Source: Rhodoferax koreense (GTDB lineage: Bacteria; Pseudomonadota; Gammaproteobacteria; Burkholderiales; Burkholderiaceae_C). From it: a stretch of 64,000 bases of DNA. The position numbers and the translations under genes were made by a program. The DNA lies in the NCBI RefSeq assembly GCF_001955695.1, contig NZ_CP019236.1, positions 4,960,001 to 5,024,000 of the forward strand, read 5' to 3'. This document shows, piece after piece, positions 35,457 through 44,898 of the stretch. Position 1 is the stretch's first letter. The number at the start of each line of letters is the position of its first letter. The notes under the pieces were generated by a model that made no database searches, was not told the origin of the DNA, and saw only the letters and a list, made by a program, of their open reading frames with translations.

Positions 35457-36305
35457 CTAGCCGCCCAGCCCCAGCCGCTTGGCGATCTCCAGCGTTGCCG
35501 CGCTCTGGTTCATGGTGTAGAAGTGCAGGCCCGGCGCGCCGCCGCGGCGCAGCTGTTCGCACAGCGCGGTCACCACGTCGAGGCCGAAGGACTTGATCGA
35601 AGCCACGTCGTCGCCGAAGCCCTGCAGCCGCAGCCGGATCCAGCGCGGAATCTCGGCGCCGCAGGCATCGCTGAAACGCATGAGCTGCGTCGAGCTGCCA
35701 ATCGGCATGATGCCCGGCACGACGGGAATGTCGGCGCCGGCCGCACGCGCCTCCTCGACGAAACGGAAGTAGGCGTCGGCGCTGTAGAAATACTGGGTGA
35801 TCGCCGAATCCGCGCCGGCCTGGACCTTGGCCACATAGGCCTGGAGATCGGCCTCGGGCGAGCGCGCCTGCGGATGCACCTCGGGGTAACACGCGACCTC
35901 GAGCCGGAAGGCGTCGCCGGTCTCTGCACGGATGAAGGCGACGAGGTCGCTCGCATACTGGAATTCACCGCCGGCGCCATAACCGCTCGGCAGGTCGCCG
36001 CGCAGGGCCACGAGCTGCTTCACGCCCATGGCGCGCAGGGTTTCGAGTTGCGCCCGCACCGTGGCACGCGTCGCACCGATGCACGAGAAATGGCTGGCGG
36101 CGGGCACCCCTTCGGCCAGGATTTCGGCCACCGTGGCGAAGGTACCCTCCTGCGTGGAGCCGCCGGCGCCGAAGGTCACCGAGCAGAACTCGGGCTTCAG
36201 CGCATACAGGGCCTGGCGCTGGCCGCGCAGCTTGACCATGCCTTCGGCCGTCTTCGGCGGGAAGAACTCCAGGCTCAGGGGGAAAGATGGGTCCTGAACA
36301 GGCAT
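35457..36305 (-). CDS. metF: 5,10-methylenetetrahydrofolate reductase MetF
   Basis: 282 residues; reduces methylene-THF to methyl-THF for methionine synthesis. Features are SLEFFPPKTAEG, CSVTFGAGGST (FAD/folate-binding), ALRGDLP and HFYTMNQS. ATG 36305 overlaps the tlyA stop by one base (TGATG). It is the last gene of the riboswitch-controlled ahcY-tlyA-metF operon and joins SAH recycling to methyl regeneration. Confidence 0.97.
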   Translation of the reverse strand: MPVQDPSFPLSLEFFPPKTAEGMVKLRGQRQALYALKPEFCSVTFGAGGSTQEGTFATVAEILAEGVPAASHFSCIGATRATVRAQLETLRAMGVKQLVALRGDLPSGYGAGGEFQYASDLVAFIRAETGDAFRLEVACYPEVHPQARSPEADLQAYVAKVQAGADSAITQYFYSADAYFRFVEEARAAGADIPVVPGIMPIGSSTQLMRFSDACGAEIPRWIRLRLQGFGDDVASIKSFGLDVVTALCEQLRRGGAPGLHFYTMNQSAATLEIAKRLGLGG

Positions 36306-37308
36306 CAGGCACTCCTTGCAAAAATGAAGAACTCACGGTTGCCGTCGCCGCCGGCCACGGGGCTGTCGAACCAGTCGAGCACTTCGAGTTCGAGTTCGGC
36401 GCAGCAGGTGCGCAGCCGTTCTTCGACGATCGCGTACATGGCCTCGTCGCGCACGATGCCGCCCTTGCCGACCTGGCCGGGCTGCAACTCGAACTGCGGT
36501 TTGACCAACATGAGTAAATGACCGGCGGGCTTGAGCAGGGGCACCAGGGCCGGCAGGATCAGCGTGAGCGAGATGAAGGACACGTCACCCGTGACCACGT
36601 CGAACTCGGGCGTGGTGTCGACGTCGTCGAAGCCCGCCTTGCGGCGTAGCTCCGCGTCGGCCAGTTCCTCGGCGGACGCGGCCTCGGTGGCGCGCGCATT
36701 CACCTTGCCGGACGCCTGGGCCAGATGGGCGTCGACTTCGGCATCATCCGCATCTTCGCTGTCGTCGTAGTCGGTCACCTCGCCGCCGCCGCGCATCCAG
36801 CTGTACGGGGCCTCGGGCTCGGGGTCGTCCACGGCGGGCGGCTCCCAGTGTTCGGACAACACGTGTTCGCACGCTTCTTCCAGCGACTCGGGTGTGAGCG
36901 ACCGCGCGTTGAGCCCTTCCACGCAGAGCACGCGCGGGTCCTCGCGCAGCTTCTGGTGCAGCTGGCCGTGGCCCACGTCCACGCCGATGACCTGGGCCGC
37001 ACCGGCCTGCAGCAGGCAGTCGGTGAAGCCGCCGGTGGACTGGCCGACGTCGAGCACGCGCAGGCCGGCCACGGCCAGGGCCGTGTGTTTCAGCGCCGCC
37101 TCCAGTTTGAGGCCGCCGCGCGAGACGTAGCGCGCCTCGGCATCGTCGAGCAGCTCGATCTTCGCCTCGACCGGGATGTCGTCCTTGTTCTTGCCCACGG
37201 TGCGCCAGTTGGCGCCGTCGAACCAGCGCATGCCGCCTGCGATCAGGCGCACGGCCTGCGAGCGCGAGGCGGCCAGGCCGCGCTCAACCAGCAATTGATC
37301 CGCACGCA

Positions 37309-37309
<1 letters not shown>
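36305..37309 (-). CDS. tlyA: TlyA-family rRNA methyltransferase with large acidic insertion
   Basis: 334 residues. The N-terminal S4 RNA-binding domain (LLVERGLAASRSQAVRLIAGG) and the FtsJ-like methyltransferase (VSRGGLKLEAAL, VLDVGQSTGGFTDCLLQAGA, DVSFISL) fit TlyA, but the normal family length is about 250-270. An acidic low-complexity insertion of about 90 residues (144-234; DDPEPEAP, DYDDSEDADD) lies between the AdoMet core and the DVSFISL strand. It overlaps ahcY and metF by one base each. The operon places this SAM-using enzyme beside SAH hydrolase. Confidence 0.88.
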
Positions 37310-38742
<1,433 letters not shown>

Positions 38743-38826
38743 GGTGGCTCCAAAACAGGTTGGTACAGCCACTGCCAGCGCATGGGACGAGCGTAATGTG
38801 GTTGGCTCACCTCACGCGCGGGCAGT

Positions 38827-38921
38827 GGGTGAGCGCCGTTATCACTTGATGGACGGTTTTCCGAGCCTCACACCGTGACCCGATGTCTCAACGGGCCAGG
38901 GGCTGCAGCGCTCCTCGGAAT
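38827..38921 (-). promoter_or_regulatory. S-adenosylhomocysteine (SAH) riboswitch
   Basis: On the minus strand the leader reads CCGAGGAGCGCTGCAGCCCC ... GAGGCTCGG ... AACGGCGCTCACC, matching the SAH riboswitch consensus: P1 pairing CCGAG with CTCGG (plus 38861-38865) and a pseudoknot between GAGCGC of the GGAGCGCTGCA core and GGCGCTC near the 3' end. It lies directly upstream of ahcY, its usual target, and would raise ahcY-tlyA-metF expression when SAH accumulates. An 8-bp hairpin (minus CCACTGCC/GGCAGTGG, plus 38821-38828 and 38769-38776) between it and the ribosome site may be the expression platform. Confidence 0.93.
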
Positions 38922-38927
38922 CGGGTG

Positions 38928-38933
38928 ATTATA
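38928..38933 (-). promoter_or_regulatory. -10 box of the ahcY operon
   Basis: A perfect TATAAT on the minus strand lies 7 bp before the riboswitch start, so transcription would begin at about 38921, exactly where the aptamer begins. No clear -35 hexamer at 16-18 bp was found. Confidence 0.75.
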
Positions 38934-38956
38934 CAAACCACCCGAAGGTCGGCGCG

Positions 38957-40084
38957 TCACAACCCCCGCTGGATGATGATCCTCTGGATGTCCGAAGTCC
39001 CCTCGTAGATCTGGCAGACCCGCACGTCGCGGTAGATCCGCTCGACAGGAAAGTCGCTCACGATGCCGTAGCCGCCGAGCGTCTGGATCGCCGCGCTGCA
39101 CACGCGCTCGGCCATCTCGCTGGCGAACAGCTTGGCCATGGCCGCCTCCTGCAGGCAGGGCCGGCCGGCATCACGCAGGGCGGCGGCGTGCCAGACGAGC
39201 TGGCGTGCGGCCTCGATTTGCGTGACGCATTCGGCCAGGCGGAACCCCACGGCCTGGTGGTTGAAGATCGGCTGGCCGAAGCTTTGCCGGTCCTTCGCAT
39301 AGGCCAGCGCCACCTCGAAGGCGCTGCGGGCCATGCCGATGCTTTGCGCGGCGATGCCGATGCGCCCGCCCTCCAAGGCGCCGAGCGCGATGCGGTAGCC
39401 CTCGCCCTCCTGGCCGATCAGATTCTCCACCGGGATGCGGCAGTCGTCGAAATTGATCTGCGCCGTGTCGCTGCTGTGCTGTCCGAGCTTGTCTTCGAGC
39501 CGCGCCACGTGGTAGCCGGGCGTGCTGGTCGGCACGATGAAGGCGCTCATGCCCTTCTTGCCCGCGGCCCTGTCGGTCACGGCAATGACGATGGCCACCT
39601 GGCCATTCTTGCCACTGGTGATGAACTGCTTCACGCCGTTGAGCACATAGGCGTCGCCGTCGCGCACGGCGGTGGTGCGCAGCGCCGAGGCATCGCTGCC
39701 GACCTGCGGCTCGGTGAGGCAGAACGCGCCGAGCATGCGGCCCTGGGCCAGCGGCACCAGCCACTTCTGCTTCTGCGCGGTGTTGCCGTAGAGCAGCAGG
39801 ATGGCGTTGACCGGGCAGTTGGTCACGCTGATGGCGGTGCTGGTGCCGCCATCGCCAGCGGCGATTTCCTCGAGCACCAGCGCCAGACTCAAGTAGTCCA
39901 GGCCGGCGCCGCCGAACTCCTCCGGCACGCAGATGCCATAGGCGCCGAGTTCGGCCAGTCCCTCATGCTCGGCCTTGGGGAAATGATGTTGCTTGTCCCA
40001 GCGGCCGGCGTTGGGCCAGAGCTGCTCCTGCGCGAACACGCGCACGGCATCGCGGATCATTTCCTGGTCGGGGGTCAGCAGCAT
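38957..40084 (-). CDS. Short/branched-chain acyl-CoA dehydrogenase
   Basis: 375 residues, FAD-dependent. Visible features are MLLTPDQEMIRDAVRVFA, EIAAGDGGTSTAISV, CLTEPQVGSDASAL (FAD/substrate), GGYGIVSDFPVERIYRD and the catalytic-Glu segment QIYEGTSDIQR. It fits butyryl/isovaleryl-type dehydrogenases, but chain length or branching cannot be fixed. ATG 40084 is preferred; the frame to 40120 begins with TTG inside the palindrome. It lies near, but on the opposite strand from, the carboxylase cluster and could supply its unsaturated acyl-CoA. Confidence 0.9.
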   Translation of the reverse strand: MLLTPDQEMIRDAVRVFAQEQLWPNAGRWDKQHHFPKAEHEGLAELGAYGICVPEEFGGAGLDYLSLALVLEEIAAGDGGTSTAISVTNCPVNAILLLYGNTAQKQKWLVPLAQGRMLGAFCLTEPQVGSDASALRTTAVRDGDAYVLNGVKQFITSGKNGQVAIVIAVTDRAAGKKGMSAFIVPTSTPGYHVARLEDKLGQHSSDTAQINFDDCRIPVENLIGQEGEGYRIALGALEGGRIGIAAQSIGMARSAFEVALAYAKDRQSFGQPIFNHQAVGFRLAECVTQIEAARQLVWHAAALRDAGRPCLQEAAMAKLFASEMAERVCSAAIQTLGGYGIVSDFPVERIYRDVRVCQIYEGTSDIQRIIIQRGL

Positions 40085-40098
40085 GGTGGGCTTCTCGA

Positions 40099-40120
40099 TT
40101 GACGTTGACGTAAACGTCAA
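40099..40120 (-). promoter_or_regulatory. Palindromic operator-like site upstream of the acyl-CoA dehydrogenase
   Basis: TTGACGTT (40099-40106) and AACGTCAA (40113-40120) are perfect inverted arms separated by GACGTA. ACGT-rich dyads of this kind resemble sites reported for the MerR-family regulator LiuR of branched-chain amino acid degradation in betaproteobacteria; assignment is inference. Confidence 0.55.
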
Positions 40121-40155
40121 TTATGACCGCCACCCAAGACAGTCTGTACCGGGAC

Positions 40156-40824
40156 TTACCAACCCTCGTAGCGTCGGCCGTCGTGGTGCAGGAACCGGCC
40201 GCGCTCCCCGGGCGTGGCCGCGGCCAGCGTGCGGCGCATGGCCGATACGCTGGCGGCCACCGTCAGCGGCGCGCCCGGGCCGCCCATGTCGGTCTGCACC
40301 CAGCCCGGGCACAGGGCGATCAGTGTGGCGCGCGGATAGTCCTGCTGGGCCGAGGCGACCGCCATGTTCAGCGCCGCCTTGCTCACGCGGTAGGTCCAGG
40401 CGTTGCTGGCGGCCACGCCGGCGATCTGCCCCATGCCGCTGGTGATGAACGCGAAGACGCCCGCCGCTTCTTCCACCAGCGGCGCCACCTGCGGCAACGC
40501 CTGCATCGCGCCCAGCACGTTGGTGTGCATCACGCGGTCGAAGTCCTCGCGCGTGGGAGGCGCGGTGGCGTCGCCTTCGGAAAACAGGCCGGCCACGTAG
40601 ACCGCCGTGTGGATTTTTTCGCCGTCGAGTTGCCAGGCCAGGCCGCTGACACTGGTCGGCTCGGCCACGTCGAGCCGCAAGGCCTCGGCACCGAGCGCCT
40701 TGAGCCGCGCGAGGCCGTCGGCGCCGCGCGCGGTGGCGATCACGCGGTCGCCGGCGTCGAGATACTGGCGCACGAATTCGAGGCCGATGCCGCGCGAAGC
40801 GCCCAGGATGAGGATGTTGGCCAT
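40156..40824 (-). CDS. Short-chain dehydrogenase/reductase (SDR)
   Basis: 222 residues. The Rossmann motif GASRGIGLEF and the catalytic YRVSK (Tyr-x-x-x-Lys) with an upstream SGMGQ serine identify a classical SDR, somewhat shorter than the 250 usual. The substrate is unknown. It lies between the acyl-CoA dehydrogenase and the LysR gene, transcribed away from the cluster. Confidence 0.88.
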   Translation of the reverse strand: MANILILGASRGIGLEFVRQYLDAGDRVIATARGADGLARLKALGAEALRLDVAEPTSVSGLAWQLDGEKIHTAVYVAGLFSEGDATAPPTREDFDRVMHTNVLGAMQALPQVAPLVEEAAGVFAFITSGMGQIAGVAASNAWTYRVSKAALNMAVASAQQDYPRATLIALCPGWVQTDMGGPGAPLTVAASVSAMRRTLAAATPGERGRFLHHDGRRYEGW

Positions 40825-40861
40825 GGCGATGTCCGGAAGAAAAACCGCATGCTAGCGCCAG

Positions 40862-41776
40862 CTAGGCCGCGGCCGCGGCCTCCGGCGTCATGATGGCCTC
40901 GCACAGCCGTTCCGTGGCCGCCGAGGTGCCGCCTTCCAGCGTGGCCAGTGCCAGCGTCAGGCAGCCGTGCACGCCCGTGCCCGACAGCGGCACGAAGCGC
41001 ACCTGTTCGGATTGGAAATGCCGGATCACGCCCGGCATCAACGCCACGCCCACGCCGCTGCCGACCAGACCGACCATGGTGAACGCCTGGGTGGCTTCCT
41101 GTACCACGCGCGGCACGAAGCCCGCGGCGCGGCAGGCGTCGAACAACGTGCCGCGCAGCCGCGGCACCTGCGTGCGGGAGAACATCACGAAGGACTCGTC
41201 CGCCAGTTCGGCCAACTCGATGTTCTGCCGCTCGGCCAGGCGGTGGCCGCGCGGCAGCACGGCGATGATGTCGTCCTTCTCCACCTCGATGATGCGAAAG
41301 CCGTCCACGTCGTCGGCCGGCAGGCGGATCACGCCCACATCCATGCGCCCCTCGCGCATGGCCTGCAGCAGCGTGATGGTCACGCCCTCGGACACCTCCA
41401 GCCGCACGCCCGGATGCCGGGCCATGAAGCCGGGCAGCCGCCGCGGCAGCAGCTGGTAGATCGCCGAACCGACGAAGCCCAGCCGCACCACGCCGAGTTC
41501 GCCCAACGCCGCCAGCCGCGCGTTCTGCCGGGCGCGCTCCGCGTGCAACAGGCAGCGGCGCGCCTCGTCCAGCAACTCGGTGCCGGCGGCGGTCAGGCTC
41601 ACGCCGCGGGTGCCGCGCAGCAGCAAAGGCACGCCCACCGACTCCTCGAGCTTGCGGATCGAGATGGACAGCGCGGGCTGGGCGATGAAGGAGCGCTCGG
41701 CCGCTTCGGAGAAGCTGCCGGCCTCCACCACCGCGACGAAATGCTCGAGTTGGCGCAAACCGAAATGCAGTGCCAT
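40862..41776 (-). CDS. LysR-family transcriptional regulator, divergent from the catabolic/biotin cluster
   Basis: 304 residues. The N-terminal winged helix (LRQLEHFVAVVEAGSFSEAAERSFIAQPALSISIRKLEE) and the effector domain (LGFVGSAIYQLLPRRLPGFM ... PRGHRLAERQNIELAELADESFVMF) are typical of LysR activators. ATG 41776 was chosen for its GGAGGT ribosome site five bases upstream; the longer frame adds 16 unconserved residues. It is divergent from the CoA-transferase gene and presumably controls it in response to a pathway metabolite. A LysR-type box lies between them. Confidence 0.92.
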   Translation of the reverse strand: MALHFGLRQLEHFVAVVEAGSFSEAAERSFIAQPALSISIRKLEESVGVPLLLRGTRGVSLTAAGTELLDEARRCLLHAERARQNARLAALGELGVVRLGFVGSAIYQLLPRRLPGFMARHPGVRLEVSEGVTITLLQAMREGRMDVGVIRLPADDVDGFRIIEVEKDDIIAVLPRGHRLAERQNIELAELADESFVMFSRTQVPRLRGTLFDACRAAGFVPRVVQEATQAFTMVGLVGSGVGVALMPGVIRHFQSEQVRFVPLSGTGVHGCLTLALATLEGGTSAATERLCEAIMTPEAAAAA

Positions 41777-41845
41777 GCGTGACCTCCAGAAGCAAAGGGG
41801 CGCGCGGGCGGCGCGCAGATACATATTTAAAAATTATACATATCC

Positions 41846-41865
41846 ATCAAATTCATATATTTGAT
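41846..41865 (+). promoter_or_regulatory. LysR-type binding box and promoter of the cluster
   Basis: ATCAAAT and ATTTGAT are perfect 7-bp arms around a 6-bp centre, including the T-N11-A spacing used by LysR regulators. It lies in an AT-rich stretch (41820-41890) that also holds TTGATT (41861-41866) and TGTAAT (41882-41887) as possible -35/-10 boxes of the plus-strand cluster. Confidence 0.65.
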
Positions 41866-41896
41866 TGATACGCCATCGCTTTGTAATCTTCCCCAC

Positions 41897-43162
41897 ATGG
41901 AAAGCAATCAATCCCCCGACGCAGCACTTCGTGGCGTACGCATCGTCGATCTGACCACGGTCGTCTTCGGCCCATATGCCACCCAGACGCTCGCCGACTA
42001 CGGCGCCGATGTGATCAAGATCGAGACGCCGGCCGGCGACGGCACCCGCTTCAACGGACCGGCGGCACAGCATGGCATGTCGTCGATGTTCCTCGGCTCC
42101 AACCGCAACAAGCGCAGCGTGGTGCTCGACCTGAAACAGCCCGAAGGCCGCCAGGCGCTGCACGCGCTGTGCGACACGGCGGACGTGTTCGTGCACAATA
42201 TCCGGCCGCAGAAGCTGGCTCGTCTCGGCCTGTCGGCGGCGGCGCTGCGGGCGCGCAATCCTCGCCTGGTATTCGCCGCGCTGCATGGCTTCGGCGAAGG
42301 CGGCCCCTATGCGGGCAAGCCGGCCTACGACGACACCATCCAGGCGCTCAGCGGTGCGGCCGACCTGGTCCGCCGGCAGTCGGGCACGCCCGGCTACCTG
42401 CCCACCGTGATGGCCGACAAGGTTGCGGCCCAGATGGCTGTGCACGCCATCATGGCCGCGTTGTTCCAGCGCGAGCGCACCGGCCTGGGCCAGGAGGTGG
42501 AGGTGCCGATGTTCGAGTCCGTCACCGCCTTTCTGCTGGTCGAGCATTTCTTCGCGCGGCAGTTGCAGGAAGGACCCGCACCGGACCGCGCCACCGAGCA
42601 GGAACTGGGCTATCCGCGCTCGCTCGCGGCCTGGCGCCGCCCGTACCGCGCGGCCGACGGTTATGTCTGCATCATGCCCTACACCGACGAGAACTGGCAT
42701 CGCTTCTTCACCGCGGTCGAGCGGCCGGACCTGCTGGCCGACCCGCGCTTCCTCAGCCACGCCAGCCGTTCGCGCCACGTGGCCGAACTGCTCGCTTGCG
42801 TCGGCGACATCGTCACCGGGCGCACCACGGCGGACTGGCTGGCGCTGTGCAAGGCCATGGACATCCCGTGCGCGCGGCTCAACCGGCTGGACGAGCTGGA
42901 GGAGGACCCGCATCTGCGCGCCGTCGACTTCTTCCAGTCCTTGCCGCTGGGCGCCGATACGCAGTTGCGCTTCCCCCGTTTCCCGCTGCGACTGAGTGCC
43001 AGCCAAGTGGCGCCCGCCGCGCCGCCACGGCTCGGCGAGCACACCGCCGAAGTACTGGCCGGCCTGGGCCTGCCCGACTGCGTGCTCGGCCCGGTGCTGG
43101 CCACGGCCATGGCCGCCGCCACGCCACCCGCGGCGCCGGCCCCCGGCGCGGCCACGCCCTGA
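41897..43162 (+). CDS. Type III (CaiB/BaiF) CoA-transferase
   Basis: 421 residues. Family III CoA-transferase fold: LRGVRIVDLTTVVFGPYATQTLADYGADVIKIE at the start, FLGSNRNKRSVVLDLKQPEGRQAL, and PAYDDTIQALSGAADL, a stretch containing an Asp suitable for the mixed-anhydride mechanism. It would load CoA onto the carboxylate that enters the pathway, drawing it from another acyl-CoA. ATG 41897 has no obvious Shine-Dalgarno sequence; the promoter boxes put the mRNA start very near it. First gene of the 18.6-kb co-directional cluster. Confidence 0.9.
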   Translation: MESNQSPDAALRGVRIVDLTTVVFGPYATQTLADYGADVIKIETPAGDGTRFNGPAAQHGMSSMFLGSNRNKRSVVLDLKQPEGRQALHALCDTADVFVHNIRPQKLARLGLSAAALRARNPRLVFAALHGFGEGGPYAGKPAYDDTIQALSGAADLVRRQSGTPGYLPTVMADKVAAQMAVHAIMAALFQRERTGLGQEVEVPMFESVTAFLLVEHFFARQLQEGPAPDRATEQELGYPRSLAAWRRPYRAADGYVCIMPYTDENWHRFFTAVERPDLLADPRFLSHASRSRHVAELLACVGDIVTGRTTADWLALCKAMDIPCARLNRLDELEEDPHLRAVDFFQSLPLGADTQLRFPRFPLRLSASQVAPAAPPRLGEHTAEVLAGLGLPDCVLGPVLATAMAAATPPAAPAPGAATP

Positions 43163-43204
43163 GCCGGCTGCCGTACGTCCATCTTCACCACAGGAGTGTT
43201 CCCC

Positions 43205-43282
43205 ATGTTGTCCCACCAGGTTTGCGCCCACCGCCCCGCGGCCCAGCGCACCCGCCCTACCGGAGACCCGCAATGGCTCTGA
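43205..43282 (+). CDS. Possible 25-residue peptide overlapping the carboxyltransferase start
   Basis: An ATG 8 bases after CAGGAG opens 25 codons (MLSHQVCAHRPAAQR...) that end at 43282, ten bases inside the carboxyltransferase gene. The ribosome site is better than that of the following gene. It could be a coupling leader peptide or simply a remnant; there is no family evidence. Confidence 0.3.
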   Translation: MLSHQVCAHRPAAQRTRPTGDPQWL

Positions 43283-44898
43283 TCGAAACCACATTGGCCA
43301 CGAACGCACCGGCCTTCGCCCGCAGCCGCGCCGCGATGCTGGCGCAATTGGCCCGGCTGCGCGAAATCGAACGCACCACCCGCGAGGCCTCCGATGCGGC
43401 CGGCCCGCGCTTTCGCAAACGCGGCCAACTGCTGCCCTCCGAGCGCCTGGCGCTGCTGCTGGACCGCGGCCGGCCCTTCCTGCCCCTGAGCACGCTGGCC
43501 GGCTACGGCCTGGGCAGCCCGCGTCCGGACGGCCGCGCCATCGCCGGCGGCGGCCTCATCGCCGGCATCGGCTGGGTCTCGGGCGCACGCTGCATGGTGT
43601 GCGTGTCGGACTCGGGCATCGACGCGGGCGCGTTCCAGCCGCGTGGGCTCGAAAAGCTGCTGCGCATCCAGGAAATCGCGCTCGAAAACAAGCTGCCCTT
43701 CGTCCAACTGGTGGAAAGCGCTGGCGCCAACCTGCTGAACTACCGCGTGGAGAACTTCGTGCTCGGCGGCCAGAAGTTCCGCAACCTGGCCCGGCTGTCC
43801 GCGGCGGGGCTGCCGGTGGTGACCGTGACGCACGGCCCCTCGACGGCCGGCGGCGCCTACCAGACCGGCCTGTCCGACTACATCGTGATGGTGCGCGGAC
43901 GCTCCCGCGCCTTCCTGGCCGGCCCGTCGCTGCTCAAGGCCGCCACCGGCGAGGTCGCGACCGAGGAGGAACTCGGCGGCGCGGAAATGCACGCACGCGT
44001 ATCCGGACTGGCCGACTACCTGGCCGAAGACGACCGCGATGCGTTGCGCATCGCCCGCGAGATCGTGGGCTCGCTCGACTGGAACCGGCATCAGCGCACC
44101 ATCAGCCGCGGTGAGATCGTGCCGCCGCGCTACGACGCCGAGGAGCTGCTGGGCGTGATGCCCGAGGATCACCGCCGGCCGGTGGACATGCGCGAGGTCA
44201 TCGCCCGCATCGTCGACGGCTCGGACTTCCGCGAATTCGGCGCACTCTACGGCGCGGCCACGGTCTGCGGGCACGCACGCATCGAAGGCTTCGCCGTCGG
44301 CGTGATCACCAACAACGGCCCGATCGAGCCCGCCGGCGCCGCCAAGGCCACGCACTTCATCCAGGCCTGCTGCCAGTCGGGCACGCCGCTGCTGTACCTG
44401 AACAACATCACCGGCTTCATGGTGGGCCGCGCTTTCGAGGAGGGCGGCAGCATCAAACACGGCGCCAAGATGATCCAGGCCATCACCAACGCCACCGTGC
44501 CGCAGATCACGCTGTACTGCGGCGCCTCCTTCGGCGCGGGCAACTATGCGATGTGCGGGCGCGGTTTCCTGCCGCGGTTCTGCTTCTCCTGGCCCAACGC
44601 CAAGACCGCGGTGATGGGCGCCGAGCAGGCGGCGCAGACCATGGTCAACGTCCAGCGCACGACGCTGCAGCGCAAGCACGGCACCGTCGACGAAGCCCGG
44701 CTCGAAGCCCTGGACGCGCAGGTGCGGGCCAACTTCGAGCGGCAGATGGACGTGTTCGCCACCAGCGCGCTGCTGCTGGACGACGGCGTCATCGATCCCC
44801 GCGACACCCGCGCGGTGCTCGCGCTCGCCCTGGATGTCTGTGCCGACGCGGCGCAGCGCCAGCCCCATCCCATCCAATTCGGCGTGGCAAGACCGTGA
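43273..44898 (+). CDS. Acyl-CoA carboxylase, carboxyltransferase (beta) subunit
   Basis: 541 residues, the MCC/GCC/PCC type. It has FLPLSTLAGYG, the GAGANLL oxyanion region (VESAGANLLNY), GGAYQTGLSDYIVMVRGR, FLAGPSLLKAATGEVATEEELGGAEMH and NNITGFMVGRAFEEGG. The SDYIVMVRGR plus GGAEMH combination looks closer to geranyl-CoA carboxylase (AtuC) than to methylcrotonyl-CoA carboxylase, but substrate cannot be decided. It transfers carboxyl from the biotin of the next gene's product to an acyl-CoA. Its TGA overlaps the next GTG. Confidence 0.9.
   Translation: MALIETTLATNAPAFARSRAAMLAQLARLREIERTTREASDAAGPRFRKRGQLLPSERLALLLDRGRPFLPLSTLAGYGLGSPRPDGRAIAGGGLIAGIGWVSGARCMVCVSDSGIDAGAFQPRGLEKLLRIQEIALENKLPFVQLVESAGANLLNYRVENFVLGGQKFRNLARLSAAGLPVVTVTHGPSTAGGAYQTGLSDYIVMVRGRSRAFLAGPSLLKAATGEVATEEELGGAEMHARVSGLADYLAEDDRDALRIAREIVGSLDWNRHQRTISRGEIVPPRYDAEELLGVMPEDHRRPVDMREVIARIVDGSDFREFGALYGAATVCGHARIEGFAVGVITNNGPIEPAGAAKATHFIQACCQSGTPLLYLNNITGFMVGRAFEEGGSIKHGAKMIQAITNATVPQITLYCGASFGAGNYAMCGRGFLPRFCFSWPNAKTAVMGAEQAAQTMVNVQRTTLQRKHGTVDEARLEALDAQVRANFERQMDVFATSALLLDDGVIDPRDTRAVLALALDVCADAAQRQPHPIQFGVARP

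Noticed and set aside
41881..41888. TTGTAATC resembling half a BirA operator
   Set aside because: The second half-site (GATTACAA at proper spacing) is missing; it fits better as a -10 region.
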